A stretch of DNA of 64,000 nucleotides, taken from the NCBI GenBank assembly GCA_963843465.1, contig CAWJKP010000003.1:1302001-1366000 (forward strand), in the 5' to 3' direction. Shown here piece by piece: positions 18,331-26,262 of the stretch. A program made the translations under genes and the position numbers. Below the pieces are notes generated by a model that searched no databases, was not told the DNA's origin, and worked only from the letters and a program-made list of their open reading frames with translations. This stretch comes from CAWJKP01 sp963843465 (lineage in GTDB: Bacteria; Planctomycetota; Planctomycetia; Pirellulales; Thermoguttaceae). Position 1 is the first letter of the stretch, and the number at the start of each line of letters is the position of its first letter.

Positions 18331-19398
18331 CTAGCGCGTCAGGGCGATGCGGACGAAGCAGCCATCCAGGAGCAGACTCTGCGAGCTACGGTTGGCCTGG
18401 GCCAGATTGAACCAATTGCTCATTTCATAGCCTCCGCTGACCTCCCAGACGCCATAACGCCAGCCGATTCCTGCCGCCGCCTCGGTGACGGGCACTACCT
18501 GGGTCGAGCTACCGGCGAGATTGATGACCACCCCGTGAAACGTATCACTTTCCTCTTGCGCGGTCCCGAAACTGGCTACCAGGATCGACTGGGCTCCCTG
18601 GGCGAAGACGCGAACGCCGTTGGGGCCCAGCCACTGAATCTCGGCCCCGAAACGTACTCCCCCGGCATCCATGTTGGAGGGCAGATGGATCGTTCCCTTG
18701 ACGGGCGTCACCCCCAGAACGTAGCTGTAGGAATTGTTGAACTGCTGATCGAGGTTTGCCCAGCGGAAACCGCCGAAGGCCCGGAAACCGAACTCCTCGT
18801 TGAGCAACGAGCGCCAACTGGCCTCGAAGTCGTATACTTGCAGCCCCAGACTGCCGTCTGCCTCCACCGAACCCATGAGCGTCTTGTCGAAGAAGCTCTG
18901 GGTGGCGAGCAAGCCGGTAAGCGCTCCCGGACCCTGGGTAACGGAGTCCTCGCCGTTGGTGTGGAAGTAGGTGTAAGTGCAGTCGATGTCCCAAGTTTCC
19001 GCGAAGCGATAGCCGACGCTCGCCCGAGTGCCGCTGGCACGGGAGAAATCCAACGAATCGGTGGCCAAGGGGGCGAAAGGCAGGGGACTCACCAGTTTCG
19101 TCGGGTCGATGACGGCGGCAAAATCCAACCCCGACCGCCGGGCGGCCCAGTTCAGATAGTCGACAGATCCGATCACACCGCCGTGATCGCAACCGCCGGA
19201 ACCGAGACCGGTCTCCTCCGGCACCGGGCAGAGAAAATGCATAAACCAAGGCGCTTCGCCGGCCGCGGCCGGCGGCGAGCCACCATCGGCGGGCTCCGGC
19301 GGACTGTCCGAGACGGGCGGCGTCTGGGCGGGCAGGGAAGTGGCGGCAAGAATCCCGGCCACCAGCAAGGTTGCCAGGAAGCCCGATTGCTTAACCAT
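18331..19398 (-). CDS. Outer-membrane beta-barrel protein, DUF1551/BBP7-like
   Basis: A 355-residue exported protein. The signal peptide is residues 1-24, ending TSLPAQ. A proline-rich linker follows, then alternating amphipathic strands with aromatic girdles (DIDCTYTYFHT, FGFRAFGGFRWANLDQQF, WEVSGGYEMSNWFNLAQ) and the tail LLLDGCFVRIAL. These are features of the planctomycete barrel family with a conserved DG-C-F end. A paralogue with the same landmarks lies at 30363-31478. It probably forms a pore or adhesin in the outer membrane. It is 43 bases downstream of the start of the sulfotransferase gene but read away from it in order, so both are on the same strand with this gene first. Confidence 0.78.
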   Translation of the reverse strand: MVKQSGFLATLLVAGILAATSLPAQTPPVSDSPPEPADGGSPPAAAGEAPWFMHFLCPVPEETGLGSGGCDHGGVIGSVDYLNWAARRSGLDFAAVIDPTKLVSPLPFAPLATDSLDFSRASGTRASVGYRFAETWDIDCTYTYFHTNGEDSVTQGPGALTGLLATQSFFDKTLMGSVEADGSLGLQVYDFEASWRSLLNEEFGFRAFGGFRWANLDQQFNNSYSYVLGVTPVKGTIHLPSNMDAGGVRFGAEIQWLGPNGVRVFAQGAQSILVASFGTAQEESDTFHGVVINLAGSSTQVVPVTEAAAGIGWRYGVWEVSGGYEMSNWFNLAQANRSSQSLLLDGCFVRIALTR

Positions 19399-19596
19399 CC
19401 TTGGTTCGCCCTTGATCCAAGAAGAGCATGGCCCTAGCCTGCCCGCTCTGCCGGCGGCCTGTCAAGGTCTAACGCCTACACAAGATTTGCCGACAGTAGC
19501 GGTTGTGTAGAGAGGATCGACTTTTTCGACAAAGAAGTTTAGCGGGAGCCATCAGCGGTCAGCGATCAGCGGTCAGCAGAGAGCATCGGGAGCGGG

Positions 19597-19643
19597 CTTG
19601 CTAATGGTCACAACCTGTTGTAAGAAAGGTGGTTGCGATCCGA
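19597..19643. repeat. Inverted repeat left of cysteine desulfurase
   Basis: Contains GGTCACAACCTGTTGTAAG then AAGGTGGTTGCGATC. The reverse complement, with few differences, lies at 21146-21192, on the other side of the cysteine desulfurase gene. The core ACAACCTGTTGT is itself a small palindrome. Confidence 0.7.
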
Positions 19644-19689
19644 AAAGCTGGTCACTGACCGCTAAGCCGCATTGCTCATGGCCAGACAC

Positions 19690-19747
19690 TAGCCCGAAGC
19701 GCAAGCGAGGGACTGCCAACGAGTTACCCTCGCTTGCGCGTCAGGCT
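19690..19747. repeat. Hairpin repeat family B, copy 2
   Basis: Same arms as 12369-12427, with a slightly decayed right end. Confidence 0.8.
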
Positions 19748-19781
19748 TGTGTCGGACACACTACGCCTGGATACCGGGCAG

Positions 19782-19869
19782 TGCCAAGGGGACAGGTCCA
19801 TATTTTCGGCCTTACGTCCCGCGGCCAAATGCGCTTTCTGGCCGAAAAATGGACCAGTCCCCGCCCGAC
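19782..19869. repeat. Hairpin repeat family A, copy 3
   Basis: Same orientation as copy 1. The outer edge GTGAACGGTTACC is missing and is replaced by the AGCTGATAGCTGACC array. Confidence 0.8.
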
Positions 19870-19913
19870 TGAAAGCTGATAGCTGACCGCTGAAAGCTGA
19901 AGGCTGACTGCCC

Positions 19914-21061
19914 TCAGAGGGCGAAAGCCCGCATCCGTTGGACGCCTGTGGCCAGGAGTTCTACGGCAGAGTCGATCTCGGCCGGCGTCGTGGTGCGTCC
20001 GATCTGGCAGCGGATCGAATGGTGAGCGGACTGTGGCTTGCCGATCGCCTTGAGCACATAGTCGGGATCGCGATCGGACTCGCAGGCCGAACCGTCGCTG
20101 AAGGCTAGTTCAGGGACCGAGGCGATGAGTCCTTTGCTGTCCACGCCGTCGAAGGTCAGATGGAGCCCGCCGGGGATGCGTTGTTCGGGATGGCCATTGA
20201 GCGTGACGCCGTCGAGCCGTGCGGTGAGTCCTTCGAACAACCTCCGCGCGAGGCGCTGGGCCTGGAGGGCGTCGTCCGGGAGCCTGGCGGCCGCCAGGGT
20301 GCAGGCGGCGCCGAAGCCGACGATGGCCGGCACGTTGAGCGTGCCGGCGCGGAGTCCTTCTTCCTGGCCTCCGCCCAGGACTTGCGGCGCCAGCGGGGCC
20401 TGCAAGGCCCGTCGCCCCAGGTAGAGCGCCGCGGCGCCTTTCGGGCCGTACAGTTTGTGTGCCGAGAAGGTGAGGGCGTCCAGGCCCAGCCGATCGACGT
20501 CCAGCGGCAGTCTGCCGGCCCACTGGGTGGCGTCGCAGTGGAACAAGACCTCGCGGCCCGCGCAGCATTTCGCCAGCTCGCCCAGCGGATTGGCGGTGTG
20601 GATCACGTTGCTGGCCGCAATGATCGAGACCAGCCGCGTGTCGTCGCCAATCGCGGCCTCGAGCGTCTCGGGGCGGACCTGGCCCAGCGTGTCCGGCCGG
20701 AGCCACGTGACCCGGAAACCTTCCATGCTCTCCAATCGCCGCACCGGCTCCAGCACCGACTTGTGCTCGATCATCGTGGTGACGACGTGACAAGGCCGGC
20801 GGGCGGCGGCCGCCAGTCCGGCGATCGCCAGGTTGTTGGCCTCCGTGGCGGAGGCGGTGAAGACGATGCGGCCCTGGCGGGCGCCGATCAGCCCGGCCAC
20901 CGCCTCTCGCGCCGCTGAACGGCGTCCCTGGCACGGCGTCCCAGCACGTGCTGGCTGGCCGGATTGCCGAACTGCTCGCGCAGGAAGGGGAGCATCGCGT
21001 CCAGCACGGCATCGTCCATGCGGGTCGTGGCGTTATTGTCCAGGTAGATGAGGTCTTGCAT
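19914..21061 (-). CDS. Cysteine desulfurase, frame interrupted
   Basis: A PLP enzyme of about 382 residues in the NifS/IscS family, which moves sulfur from cysteine to an acceptor for Fe-S clusters, thiolated tRNA or cofactors. The N-terminus IYLDNNATTRMDDAVLDAML starts at ATG 21061. Near 20912 the frame breaks; one G added to give CGGGCGC restores QRAREAVAGLIGA. Then follow SATEANNLAI, the PLP lysine in FSAHKLYGPKG, and the catalytic Cys in DGSACESD. All key residues are present. It lies downstream of the modified-nucleotide operon, but 186 repeat-rich bases separate them, so membership of that operon is doubtful. Confidence 0.88.
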
Positions 21062-21247
21062 ATCCGGCCCGAAGCCACCAGCTACCAGCGTTCAGCGGTC
21101 AGCTCTCAGCGATCAGCTTTCAGCGGTCAGCCATCAGCTTCTTAGATCGTAACCACCTTCCTTACAACAAGTTGTGACCAGTACCAAGCCAGCTCACAGG
21201 CTCTCGTGCAACGTCCGAAAGCTGATCGCTGAAAGCTGATCGCTGCT
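21062..21247. repeat. AGCTGA-type repeat array and inverted-repeat arm
   Basis: Short direct repeats built from GATCAGCTTTCAGCGGTCAGC-like words fill both ends. Between them, at 21146-21192, is the second arm of the inverted repeat found at 19597-19643. Similar arrays border the other side of the cysteine desulfurase gene, so the gene is framed by matching sequence on both sides. Confidence 0.65.
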
Positions 21248-21937
21248 CTAGCACTCCGCCAGGACGGCCAACACGCGCCGTTGCGGCTCGCCCAGGATGC
21301 GGACGCGGCGGAAACCGGCCCGCCGCGCCGCCGCTTCGATCTCTTCCCCATGAAAATAGCTCTTGTTCTCCGGGTTAGACGCATACTGGCAGCGGGTCGC
21401 CGCGTTGAGGAAATCGAGGATCGCCCATCCGCCCTCGGCCGTCAGCGACCGGCGCACCTGCTGAAGCAGCAGCGGCATCCAGCGCCGACCGTAATGCGAA
21501 AGGAGGATTCCCCGCGAGAGCACGGCGCCGCGCCGGCCACGTGCTTTGCCAGCTCGAAACAACTCCCCTCGACCAGCCGCGCGTGCGGCAAGCGGCGCCG
21601 GGCAGCCAGGGCCAGCATTCGCGGGCTGATATCGACGCCGACGCCGCCGGCAAAGCGGTCGAGGAAGTGCGCCAGCACCAATCCCGTGCCGCAGGCCAGA
21701 TCGACAAGCGACTGGCCGCGGCAGAACTCCGCGCTGGGCGACGGCCGCATCGGCCGCATCGAAAAAACGACGATAGGCGTCGTCCTCATTGAGATGGAAA
21801 TGCTCGTCCGCCAGGTCGGCGTCCCAGCGATCGGCCTTCTGATCCCAACGCTTGCGGATCACCTCCAGACGCAGCGCGTCGTAGTCTTCCGGCCGGCTCC
21901 AGCCCAGTCCGTAGGGGTCGCTAGGGGGATGCGACAT
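21248..21937 (-). CDS. Class I SAM-dependent methyltransferase, frame interrupted twice
   Basis: About 229 residues after repair. Start MSHPPSDPYGLG at 21937, inside the end of the preceding gene (17 base overlap). The helical N-terminus (RKRWDQKADRWDADLAD) leads to motif I, SLVDLACGTGLVLAHFLDRF, motif II GVDISPRML and post-I AVLSRGILLSHYG. Two breaks compensate each other. One extra base sits near 21737 in a CCC run, and one missing G near 21533 is restored as CGGGCGC. It is the last gene of a five-gene operon with nucleotide-metabolism enzymes; its acceptor could be the modified nucleotide or a derived small molecule, but nothing in the sequence shows which. Confidence 0.82.
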   Translation of the reverse strand: MSHPPSDPYGLGWSRPEDYDALRLEVIRKRWDQKADRWDADLADEHFHLNEDDAYRRFFDAADAAVAQRGVLPRPVACRSGLRHGIGAGALPRPLCRRRRRRYQPANAGPGCPAPLAARAAGRGELFRAGKARGRRGAVLSRGILLSHYGRRWMPLLLQQVRRSLTAEGGWAILDFLNAATRCQYASNPENKSYFHGEEIEAAARRAGFRRVRILGEPQRRVLAVLAEC

Positions 21938-23147
21938 GCGAGCGCCTCCAGCCGGCCAGCGCGGCGACCGTTCGCTTGAGCTCGTCCAGGCCGAGATACT
22001 CGCGCCAGTGCCACCGCTCAGGCATGCCCAACTCCGCAGTAATGATCTTGCGAACGTATTGCGAAGGAACCACGCCGGCGTCGTAGACGAAGCGGTCTCC
22101 TTCGTTGGTTTGCAGGAAGAGGTAGGCCTTGTCCCGGAAGCGCTGGCCGAGTTCACCCAGCGCGCCGATTCGTGCATGGGGGAACTTCTCCAGGTGGCGG
22201 TGGACGTCGACGCTGGCGGGGAACACGTTCCAATGGGCATGGTCGACGCAACAGGTCCCTTTTTCGCCCGCCGAGGAGGACGCGTGCTCGAAGAAGACGG
22301 GGCGACAGCCGTAACGCTCCCGCAGCAAGGCGGCGGTCTCGGCGGTGAGACGCTCGAGCTCGTCGAAATCGCCTGCGGGGAGATGGGCCATGGAGATGCG
22401 ATGTTCGCGGGTGACGATCAGCAGTCCCCCTTCGATGAACTGCCCCAAGGGCGGGAAAAGGAGAAAATGCGGCGTCGAGTGAACCACGCGCGAGGGGATC
22501 TCGTGCCCCAGCAGCTCATGGTAGATCGACGACGCGTGGCCGTCAATCTCCTGGCAGAAGACGCATTCCGCGTCGCCCTGCCCCGGCGGGCAAGAAGCCT
22601 TGGGCAAGCCGCCAGCCAGCGCCTGCCGCAGCCGGTCGATGTCGCGGCCGAGGGCCTCCAGGGCCCGCCGGCGATGCAGGAAGACTGCATTCTCGCCGGG
22701 CGCGTCGGGCACGAACCAGTGCGCCAGCGGGCCGGGGCCGCCGTGGGCTGGGCGGCGCGGGTCCAGCCGGCCCTCCACTTCGCCGCGCCAATGCCGAAGT
22801 TGCCCCTCCACCCAGCAGCCCAGGTGACAGACCAGCCGGCCGCGCGGGCTGACGCCGGACAGGAGGCGCTCCATGCCGGCCGCGCCCAGCGCCCTGCACA
22901 CCGGCCCGGTCAGCGGGCCGGGGAAACCGGGATAGGCCTCCAGCCACAGTCCGCTGTCATCGACCAGGCACGGCGCCGCGTGGGCCTCGCAGGCCGAGCG
23001 GGCCTTGCGGGCCAGCACCGCCAGCGGGTCGCTGTCCTGCAGCTCAGGCAGCTCCAGCGCCGGCTTCTGCAGCACGATCTGCAATTGCTGCAAGAGCTCG
23101 GCCAGCGGCGCATACTTGGCAGGGTTGCCCGTCAACAAACACAGCAT
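21921..23147 (-). CDS. Ham1-type NTP pyrophosphatase fused to HIT domain
   Basis: A 408-residue two-domain protein. Residues 1-180 resemble the Ham1/RdgB non-canonical NTP pyrophosphatases that hydrolyse NTP to NMP plus PPi: TGNPAK at 6-11 for phosphate binding, DDSGL at 63-67 as the metal site, and PGFPGPL after it. Residues 190-370 are a HIT/GalT-like domain with CVFC at 195-198 (probable zinc) and VDHAHWNVFP at 301-310. The HIT triad is HxHxN rather than HxHxH, so activity may be altered. The start at 23147 lies in the end of the preceding gene (16 base overlap). The fusion suggests linked cleavage and transfer of nucleotides. It could clear a competing NTP, as T4 dCTPase does. Confidence 0.85.
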   Translation of the reverse strand: MLCLLTGNPAKYAPLAELLQQLQIVLQKPALELPELQDSDPLAVLARKARSACEAHAAPCLVDDSGLWLEAYPGFPGPLTGPVCRALGAAGMERLLSGVSPRGRLVCHLGCWVEGQLRHWRGEVEGRLDPRRPAHGGPGPLAHWFVPDAPGENAVFLHRRRALEALGRDIDRLRQALAGGLPKASCPPGQGDAECVFCQEIDGHASSIYHELLGHEIPSRVVHSTPHFLLFPPLGQFIEGGLLIVTREHRISMAHLPAGDFDELERLTAETAALLRERYGCRPVFFEHASSSAGEKGTCCVDHAHWNVFPASVDVHRHLEKFPHARIGALGELGQRFRDKAYLFLQTNEGDRFVYDAGVVPSQYVRKIITAELGMPERWHWREYLGLDELKRTVAALAGWRRSHVASP

Positions 23148-24823
23148 GGAAACGACTTCCGGATCAGGTCCACGGCCCGTCGGCAAACGTCCTCCGAATC
23201 GCCTTGGTCGGCCGGGAGAAAGACCACGTTGGCGCCCTGTTCGGCCAGCCAGTGGTAGAACTCGCGCTCCCTTCGGCAGAAGTCTACGTCGTCGGGGCTG
23301 GCGGCGTCCAGCGCCTGCTCGCCGTGGGACTTGCCGGCGATGCGACGGCGGCAGGTGGCGGCATGGGCCTCCAGGACGATGGTCAGGTCGGGGACTTTCA
23401 CGCGGTCGGCCGCCAGATCGAACAGCGGCAGCAAGCGTTCCAGCCGCTGGGGATCGTGCGCGAAGTGGATCGCCAGGGTCGACCAGAGGCAGCGGTCCAT
23501 CACTTGCAGCTTGGCCCCGCTGCGGCCGGCCTCGCGCGAGGCCTCGATCACTCCCGAAAGAAAGTACATGGCCGAGGCGAGCCAATCGGCGTCGCGGATC
23601 ATGCGGAGTTTCAGCGACGTTTCTTCCCAGGCGGCCGGCACGCCGCGGATTTCGGGAAAGCCGAGCCGCTTGCTCAAAAGCGAGCAGAGGAGCGTCTTGC
23701 CCACGCCGTTGGGACCCTCGACGGCCACCACCTTGGGCCCGCCGCCGTTGGGCGCCAGACTCCGCGGCAAGCGGCGGCGGTTGGCCGCCAGCCGTTGGGC
23801 CTCGTGGGTCAGGACTTTCCGCGCCAACTGGATGGCCTCGATCGGACGCTTGCTGAAGACCGTTTCCTTGCCGAGCATGATGGCATCGGGGCACTGCTGG
23901 GCCAGCACCGACAGGCCGGAGAGCTCCGCCCTCTGCGGCACGCCTTCCTCGACGAAACATTCCAGGATCTGCGTGGCCACGACGACGACCTTGCGCATCC
24001 GCCGGGCCGCCGCGACCAGCTCTTCCTGGACTCCCGGCAGGCCGATGAAATCGACGGCCGGCGCCAGGTCGCCGCGGGCCACCATGATGCCGTCCGAGAC
24101 GCGGAGGATCGAGTCCGCCGCCTCGACGGCGGCCGCCGTCTCGATCTTGGCCATGATCCGCACCTGGGTCTGGAAGTGCCGCTGCACCTGGTCGCGCCCC
24201 GCCTCCACGTCGTCGGCCGACGAGATCAACGAAAGGGCCACCCAATCCGGCGTCAGGCCGTCGGCCGCAAAGCTCGCCAACAGCTCAATGTCCCAGGGCG
24301 TAATGATGGTGTAAGGGTTGAGGCAATCGGGCAAGCCGATGGCGTTGGACGTCTTCAGCGGGACGGTGGCCCGATTCAACCGCGCCAGCACGCCCTCGGG
24401 ACCGCACTCCTCGATGTGGAATTCCACGCGGCCGTCGCAGAACCACATCCGCTGGCCGGTGGCCAGCTTATCCAAGAAGGCGTTCAGACCGGGCAAGGGA
24501 ACGCAGGCCACGCTCCCCGCCGCGCCGCCTTCGGTCACCGAGGGCGCGTCGATGAACTTCACCCGCGCCCCGGCCGCCAGCAGCAGCGTCTCCATGTTCC
24601 CCGTCCGAGGCCGCGACGACGGCAGGTCCAACAGCAGTTGCAAAGGCATTCTCGCCTTGGCGGCAATCTTGCGGACCGCGCGGGCATTGGCCAGGTGCGG
24701 ACGCTGCCGGTAACCGCAGGGCAGCCGGAACCATCGGGCGCCCGCCGCGACAGCCTCGCCAAACTGCTCCGGCGTTTCCAGGGTGGGTCCCACGGTCACC
24801 ATGATCTCGGGTACGCTCTGCAT
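23132..24823 (-). CDS. Pyruvate-kinase-like domain fused to NMP kinase
   Basis: A 563-residue fusion. Residues 5-345 match the pyruvate kinase barrel: IMAKIE with catalytic Lys226 and metal-binding Glu228, SDGIMVARGDLAPAV with Asp252, ATQILE, and PDAIMLGKETVFSKRP. The N-terminal substrate motif RLNFSHG is degenerate (RLPCGYR), and the C-terminal effector domain is missing. Residues 364-560 are a P-loop kinase of the thymidylate-kinase type: GPNGVGKT at 370-377 and MDRCLWS as the DR-x-x-x-S base-site motif. Pyruvate kinase can phosphorylate NDPs with PEP, so the fusion could take an NMP to the NTP in two steps. Operon position between a radical-SAM enzyme and a Ham1-HIT protein supports a dedicated nucleotide role. 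Confidence 0.85.
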   Translation of the reverse strand: MQSVPEIMVTVGPTLETPEQFGEAVAAGARWFRLPCGYRQRPHLANARAVRKIAAKARMPLQLLLDLPSSRPRTGNMETLLLAAGARVKFIDAPSVTEGGAAGSVACVPLPGLNAFLDKLATGQRMWFCDGRVEFHIEECGPEGVLARLNRATVPLKTSNAIGLPDCLNPYTIITPWDIELLASFAADGLTPDWVALSLISSADDVEAGRDQVQRHFQTQVRIMAKIETAAAVEAADSILRVSDGIMVARGDLAPAVDFIGLPGVQEELVAAARRMRKVVVVATQILECFVEEGVPQRAELSGLSVLAQQCPDAIMLGKETVFSKRPIEAIQLARKVLTHEAQRLAANRRRLPRSLAPNGGGPKVVAVEGPNGVGKTLLCSLLSKRLGFPEIRGVPAAWEETSLKLRMIRDADWLASAMYFLSGVIEASREAGRSGAKLQVMDRCLWSTLAIHFAHDPQRLERLLPLFDLAADRVKVPDLTIVLEAHAATCRRRIAGKSHGEQALDAASPDDVDFCRREREFYHWLAEQGANVVFLPADQGDSEDVCRRAVDLIRKSFPCCVC

Positions 24824-24896
24824 GTCCGTTCCTTCAACGTTGTCCTACAGGTCGGTCATTTGGAAATCTCGTCAGGTATTTGGCCATGCGGCTGCC

Positions 24897-26262
24897 TCAA
24901 TCGTCCCGGTGGAAGACGCTCATCGAGAGCGAGTTCAGAGGGGTGGAAAAGACGTAGCGATCTTCGGGCGTGGCGCGGTCGCTGCTGACGTAGCCCTCCG
25001 ACTCGAGCACGGCCACGGTGTGCTCCAGCAGCTCGACCAGTTGGCGCTGCGAGAGGTAATCGAAAGAGATGTTGTCGCTCAGCCCGCCGTAGCAGAAGCT
25101 GGCGAAGTCCTTGGGGTCGCGGATCCGCAGGCCGTGCTCGGCCGGCCGGTCGTAGTACGGGGTGCCGGGGAACGGAATGAGTTGATGGATGGAGATTTCG
25201 TGGGGCCGCAGCTCGCGCATGAAGGCGACCGATTCGTACTGTTCCGCAAGCGTGCCGGGCAGCCCGAAGACCCAGCCCGTCTTCACCCGCATGCCGGCCT
25301 CCTTGGCGCTGCGAATGCCCAGGCGGATCGTTTCCCGGTCAATGCCTTTTCGCACCCGTTTGAGCACGGCCTCGGAGCCCGATTCCACGCCGAAGTAGAC
25401 GCGCCGGCAATTGGCGGCGGCCATGGCCTCGGCCACCTCGGCATCAATGGCGTCGGCGCACATCTGCACCACCCACTGCATATCCAGCCGCTCGCGCCTT
25501 AACCGGCGGGAGAATCGCAGCACGTTGGCCCGCGACAGCAGGAACACGTCGTCGACGAAAAACACCTGTTTCGCTGCGTAGCGCTGGGCGAGAAAGCGCA
25601 TCTCGGCCGCAAGGCGGTCGTCCGAGCGGATCATCACGCCGTCGTGCAGCACCCGGCCGGAATAATTCGCGCAGAAGGCGCAGCAATGGGGACAGCCCAG
25701 CGAAGCCAGCATGGAATGGTGCGTGTACAAGGGCAGGTTATAAACGTCGCGGTCGATCACGGCAACGTCGTCCGGCAGCGAGGGCCCGGCGCGGGGCAGC
25801 CGGGACCATGCGGCCGTTGGCGTCCCGGCACGCCGCCCCGGGCACGTCCCGCCAGGGCCGGCCGTCGCGCAGCCGCCCGATCAACTCGACCATGGGCGTG
25901 CAACCTTCGCCCAGCACGACGGCGTCGGCGCCGTCGGCCAGGAGGTCCTGGGGAAAGAGGCTGGCGTGGACGCCGCCGGCGACGATCGACACTTGGGGAC
26001 ACTCGCGCCGCAGGCGGCGGATCTGCCGTTGCGCCGCCGGATAACTCGGCGTGATCACCGAGAATCCCGCCACGCGCAGAGCGAAGTCGCCGAGGCGGGC
26101 CAGCAGCCGTTGGTCGTCGGCCCCCTCGGCATTCTGGTCGAAAACGACGACTTCGCAGCCCAACGGCCGCAACGCCGTGGCAATCAGCCCCAACCCCAGC
26201 GGATATTCCCGATACGTCTGCTTCGGGTTCAGACAGCCCGGCAGAACGAGGAAGACTTTCAT
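24897..26262 (-). CDS. B12-binding radical SAM protein, frame interrupted
   Basis: About 454 residues after repair. The N-terminal cobalamin domain begins KVFLVLPGCLNPKQTYREYP and includes AGGVHASLFPQDLL. The frame breaks near 25786, where one extra base in GGGCCC explains the shift to PSLPDDVAVIDRDVYN. The radical-SAM cluster site is LGCPHCCAFC (C-x3-C-x2-C), and GVESGSEAVLKRVRKGI is the usual later signature. Its ATG overlaps the stop of the TS-like gene (ATGA). B12/radical-SAM enzymes methylate unactivated carbons or rearrange skeletons, including in nucleoside natural products. Here it may act on the product of the TS-like enzyme. The next gene starts 73 bases downstream. Confidence 0.85.

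Larger units (their letters stand above)
19399..19913. other. Repeat-filled intergenic region
   Basis: No gene is seen. It contains an array of AGCGGTCAGC/GATCAGC words (19551-19584), one arm of an inverted repeat that also lies beyond the cysteine desulfurase (19597-19643), a family B hairpin, family A copy 3, and another AGCTGA-type array up to the end of the desulfurase gene. Confidence 0.7.

Noticed and set aside
19914..21061. Cysteine desulfurase as DndA of a DNA phosphorothioation system linked to the nucleotide operon
   Set aside because: No dndB-E or ssp genes are present, and a repeat-filled 186 base gap separates it from the operon. A general NifS/IscS role is equally likely.
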